The notes below the pieces were generated by a model, which was not told where the DNA came from, did not search any database, and saw only the letters and a program-made list of their open reading frames with translations. A stretch of 16,905 bases of DNA from CAMYLR01 sp041577935. GTDB taxonomy: Bacteria; Gemmatimonadota; Gemmatimonadetes; JACCXV01; JAHWKZ01. Positions 14,443 through 16,905 of the stretch are shown piece after piece. The stretch's first letter is position 1, and each line of letters opens with the position of its first letter. The DNA is taken from positions 1 through 16,905 of the forward strand of contig JBFGIA010000050.1 of assembly GCA_041577935.1 (NCBI GenBank), in the 5' to 3' direction. Made by a program: the position numbers and the translations under genes.

Positions 14443-14545
14443 GGACCTAGCTTATATTCTCAAGTCCCATCCTTCACGACTCTTAGCTCCGGGTAGGTGT
14501 CGATCACCCGGGCTGGTGGACGGCCAGAACCAGGAGGAATCGCAC
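14443..14545. promoter_or_regulatory. Divergent ligD-ku promoter region
   Basis: An AT-rich core at 14451-14458 offers TATAAG on the minus strand and TATATT on the plus strand as -10 boxes. For ligD, a weak TCGTGA (complement of 14474-14479) sits 17 bases upstream of TATAAG and would place the RNA start almost on the GTG. The dyad CCGGGT (14489-14494) with ACCCGG (14506-14511) lies nearer ku and could be an operator. The positions are seen; promoter activity is inferred and the -35 boxes are poor. Confidence 0.4.
14532..14537 (+). promoter_or_regulatory. Ribosome binding site fixing the ku start
   Basis: A perfect AGGAGG ends eight bases before the ATG at 14546. This excludes an in-frame upstream extension that would run back to 14405 across the start of ligD. 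Confidence 0.85.
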
Positions 14546-15403
14546 ATGGCGGCACGCCCCATGGGATCGGCGACTATTTCGTTCGGGCTGGTTTCGGTGC
14601 CGGTCAAGCTCTACTCAACCTCGGAAAGCTCTCGCCGGATCGCTTTCAACTGGATTCACGCTGAGTGCAATTCGCGCGTCCAGCAGCGCTTCTGGTGCCC
14701 GGTGGACGAACAGATCGTCGAGCGAGATGAGCTCATGAAGGGTTATGAGTTTGCCAAGGACCAGTATGTTCTCTTCTCACCCGAAGAGCTCAAAGTGCTC
14801 GACGCGCAAGCGACCAACAGCATCGATATCGCCGAGTTCGTTCCGCTCGAGAAGGTCGAACGGCTCTACCTCGATCGGGCGTACTATCTGGGTCCCGAAG
14901 GTGGGGGCGAGCGGGCCTATCGGCTGCTGAGCGCGACGCTCCGCGAGACCGGCCGCGCGGCCCTCGGGAGCTACGCCGCTCGTGGCAAGCAGTATCTGGT
15001 CCTGGTGCGGCCAATCGAAGATGGACTGGTGATGGAGCAGCTTCGGTATGCGGACGAGATCCGCCCCTTCTCCGAGGTTCCGATCGGTGACGGCGAGGTA
15101 AAGAAGGAAGAGATGAAGCTCGCCGTTCAATTGGTCGAGCAGGGATCGAACGACGAGTACGATCCAAAGCAGTACACGGACGAAGTGTACGGACGGGTCA
15201 TGGCGCTGATCGAGCAGAAGATCGAAGGCGAGGAGATTACCGCCGCTCCAGAGCCCAAGGCGGACACCAAGATCATCGACCTTATGGATGCCCTGAAGGC
15301 CAGCCTCTCGGAGCCCGAGAAGCCACAAAAGAAGGCCCGCAAGTCGGCCAAGCGGACGGCGAGTCGGAAGAAGACCAAAGCACGCAAGTCGAGTGGAGGC
15401 TGA
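14546..15403 (+). CDS. ku: Ku protein, DNA end-binding factor of NHEJ
   Basis: A 285-residue bacterial Ku, which forms a homodimeric ring on double-strand DNA ends and recruits LigD. It opens with the family signature MAARPMGSATISFGLVSVPV and continues VKLYSTSE, with FNWIHAECNSRVQQRFWCP in the N-terminal beta-barrel. The core (about 1-250) includes GYEFAKDQYVLFSPEEL, YLDRAYYLGPE and LVLVRP. The C-terminal tail after about residue 255 is rich in Lys, Arg, Ala and Ser (PQKKARKSAKRTASRKK), the extended basic tail that helps DNA binding in other bacterial Ku proteins. Length is typical. Its stop overlaps the next gene by 11 bases, so ku and the MerR-TPR gene are very likely co-transcribed. The start is fixed by the AGGAGG at 14532-14537. 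Confidence 0.97.
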   Translation: MAARPMGSATISFGLVSVPVKLYSTSESSRRIAFNWIHAECNSRVQQRFWCPVDEQIVERDELMKGYEFAKDQYVLFSPEELKVLDAQATNSIDIAEFVPLEKVERLYLDRAYYLGPEGGGERAYRLLSATLRETGRAALGSYAARGKQYLVLVRPIEDGLVMEQLRYADEIRPFSEVPIGDGEVKKEEMKLAVQLVEQGSNDEYDPKQYTDEVYGRVMALIEQKIEGEEITAAPEPKADTKIIDLMDALKASLSEPEKPQKKARKSAKRTASRKKTKARKSSGG

Positions 15404-16280
15404 GCAGGACGGGGAGCAGGAACCCAAAGTCCCCGAGATGGAACACTTCACGACCCGCGACGTCACCCGGATCTTAGACCTTCCGGCGGACAAAGTGCGG
15501 CGCTACGCGAGAGCCGATTTTATGGCCCCCGAACGTGGGCCGCGCAACGAGTACCGCTTCACCTTCCACGATCTGGTTCTGATGCGAACAGCTCGGGAGC
15601 TCGAGGTAGCCGACGTGTCGCCGCGTCGCATCCATCGCGCGCTGCGGGACTTGAGAAGCCAGCTTCCAGCCGAGCGGCCACTAACAGCGCTCAGAATCGT
15701 CGCCGAGGGCGACCGTATCGTAGTCCGAGAGGGCGATACGACGTGGAGTCCCGAATCGGGCCAGGTGCAGATCGACTTTCGGGTCGCCGACCTCGCTGCT
15801 GACGTCGAGCCGTTTGCCCCCGACGCAGGGAAGCGACCGTGGGACGACGAACGAACCGCCGACGACTGGTACGAGCTGGCGTTCTCGCTCGAGGGATCGT
15901 CGACCCGTGAGGCCCGCGAGATGTACGCCCGAGCACTGGAGCTCGATCCCGATCACGCCGATGCGCTGGTGAATCTGGGGCGGTTGTTTCACGAGGAGGG
16001 CGCCTTCGAGGAGGCCCGCCGGTACTATGAACGGGCGCTGGCGGTCAATCCAGCGCATGCGACGGCAGCGTTCAATCTCGGTGTTGTGCTGGAAGATCTT
16101 GAACAAACTGAGCTGGCTGCCGACGCGTACCGGAATGCGATCAAAACCGATCCAGCGATGGCTGATGCCTACTACAATCTGTCAAGGTTGTGCGAAGAGT
16201 TCGGGGATCGCTCGGCGGCGCTCAGGTATTTGCGCAGCTACGACCAGCTCACCCGGACGCGTGGACCACGACCGGGATGA
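15393..16280 (+). CDS. MerR-type DNA-binding domain fused to TPR repeats
   Basis: A 295-residue soluble protein with two parts. Residues about 17-90 form a MerR-type winged helix: FTTRDVTRILDLPADKVRRYARADFM, then FTFHDLVLMRTAREL, the helix-turn-helix and wing that bind promoter DNA. A linker (about 95-150) has beta-strand character. From about 155 to 288 come three to four tetratricopeptide repeats, including ADALVNLGRLFHEEGAFEEARRYY and ATAAFNLGVVLEDLEQTELA, which usually bind protein partners. A typical MerR effector-binding domain is missing, with the TPRs in its place. The GTG at 15393 lies inside the end of ku (11-base overlap); an ATG at 15438 just before the DNA-binding domain is an alternative, and neither has a strong ribosome binding site. 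Its stop overlaps the dioxygenase start as ATGA. A role in controlling or assisting NHEJ is inferred from position only. Confidence 0.88.
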   Translation: MEAEQDGEQEPKVPEMEHFTTRDVTRILDLPADKVRRYARADFMAPERGPRNEYRFTFHDLVLMRTARELEVADVSPRRIHRALRDLRSQLPAERPLTALRIVAEGDRIVVREGDTTWSPESGQVQIDFRVADLAADVEPFAPDAGKRPWDDERTADDWYELAFSLEGSSTREAREMYARALELDPDHADALVNLGRLFHEEGAFEEARRYYERALAVNPAHATAAFNLGVVLEDLEQTELAADAYRNAIKTDPAMADAYYNLSRLCEEFGDRSAALRYLRSYDQLTRTRGPRPG

Positions 16281-16905
16281 CGGTCACGTACACGAGCTAC
16301 CTGAAGATCGACCAACTGCTGGCGCTCCAGAAACCAGAGAGCAACGAGCACGACGAGGTCTTGTTCATCATCATCCACCAAGTCTACGAGCTGTGGTTCA
16401 AGCAGCTGCTACACGAGCTCGACCGACTCTGTCGCTTGCTGCGGGAGGGTGATGCGGCGCCGGCGCTCCATACGCTTAAGCGAATCCTCACGATTCTCAA
16501 GCTTGCCGTTGCGCAGACCGACATCCTTGAGACGATGACGCCGCTCGAGTTTGTGTCCTTCCGCGATCGACTGGAGACGGCGAGCGGGTCGCAGTCGTTT
16601 CAATTCCGCGAACTCGAGTTTCTGCTCGGCCTGAAGCAGTCTGCTGTGCTAGAGGACTTTGATCCCGATAGCGAAGGCCGGAACCGATTGAAGCAGCGGT
16701 TGGTCGAACCAACAGTCTGGGACGCTCTCGGCAGCTATTTGTTGCGCCGCGGCTACGCCGTGCCGACCGATTTGCTGCAACGCGACGTGACTCAGCCGGT
16801 CGAGCCGTCGACCGGCATGCAGGCGGTTCTATTGCGCATCTATCGGGAGGACCCGGAGGCGATGGAACTGTGCGAGCGACTGGTCGATCTCGATGAAGGG
16901 GTCCA
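16277..16905 (+). CDS. kynA: Tryptophan 2,3-dioxygenase (5' part, cut by window edge)
   Basis: The first 209 residues of a haem dioxygenase that opens the indole ring of L-tryptophan to N-formylkynurenine, first step of the kynurenine pathway. Family blocks are clear: YTSYLKIDQLLALQ near the start, HDEVLFIIIHQVYELWFKQLLHELD (25-49) with active-site H34 in the HQVYELWFK helix, TPLEFVSFRD (88-97), and SGSQSFQFRELEFLLG (103-118) with R111, expected to bind the substrate carboxylate. The more usual SGFQS reads SGSQS here. The haem-ligating histidine would lie beyond the right edge, so completeness cannot be judged. The ATG overlaps the stop of the MerR-TPR gene as ATGA, so it is translationally coupled and probably belongs to the ku operon. 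The first block matches the family start, supporting this ATG. Confidence 0.93.
   Translation, partial: MTVTYTSYLKIDQLLALQKPESNEHDEVLFIIIHQVYELWFKQLLHELDRLCRLLREGDAAPALHTLKRILTILKLAVAQTDILETMTPLEFVSFRDRLETASGSQSFQFRELEFLLGLKQSAVLEDFDPDSEGRNRLKQRLVEPTVWDALGSYLLRRGYAVPTDLLQRDVTQPVEPSTGMQAVLLRIYREDPEAMELCERLVDLDEGV

Overview
This is a 16.9 kb window of GC-rich bacterial chromosome with ten protein-coding genes (two cut by the window edges), little intergenic space, and no RNA gene, insertion sequence, phage gene or CRISPR array that I can see. The organism is Gram-negative: one gene encodes a lipoprotein with an outer-membrane-type lipobox, and the left edge carries a secreted protein whose start resembles an outer-membrane beta-barrel. 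The lipoprotein start, the LigD/Ku pair and the aerobic tryptophan catabolism gene would fit a Gemmatimonadota-like soil or aquatic bacterium. That assignment is inference from protein style, not from a marker gene.

Layout. (1) 1-200, minus: start of a secreted, probably beta-barrel, protein behind a good sigma70-like promoter. (2) 526-4005, plus: a two-gene unit, a PLP-dependent Cys/Met-metabolism enzyme followed 27 bases later by a fused alpha-beta NDP-forming acyl-CoA synthetase. It ends at a strong stem-loop that also lies behind the convergent gene. (3) 4120-5973, minus: a lipoprotein 5'-nucleotidase-type metallophosphoesterase with altered metal-ligand motifs. (4) 6085-11540, minus: a translationally coupled signalling pair, an unorthodox histidine kinase (HAMP-HisKA-HATPase-REC-REC-REC-HPt) and a REC-PAS-GGDEF-EAL cyclic-di-GMP enzyme. 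(5) 11881-16905: a non-homologous end-joining locus with ligD on the minus strand and, divergently, ku, an overlapping MerR-TPR regulator-like gene, and an ATGA-coupled tryptophan 2,3-dioxygenase running off the right edge.

How the genes work together. The kinase can pass phosphate along its own REC and HPt domains and then, plausibly, to the receiver of the neighbouring cyclic-di-GMP enzyme, linking a periplasmic signal to cyclic-di-GMP. LigD and Ku form the bacterial two-component NHEJ machine, and the MerR-TPR protein is a candidate regulator or partner. The PLP enzyme and acyl-CoA synthetase could form the two ends of a sulfur-amino-acid catabolic route that yields ATP, but the middle step is not in this window.

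No unmistakably new system is visible. The items most worth a second look are a well-placed internal ribosome binding site inside the kinase that would yield a free REC-HPt protein, the MerR-TPR gene fused into the ku operon together with the dioxygenase, and paired or shared sequence motifs upstream of the kinase and nucleotidase genes.
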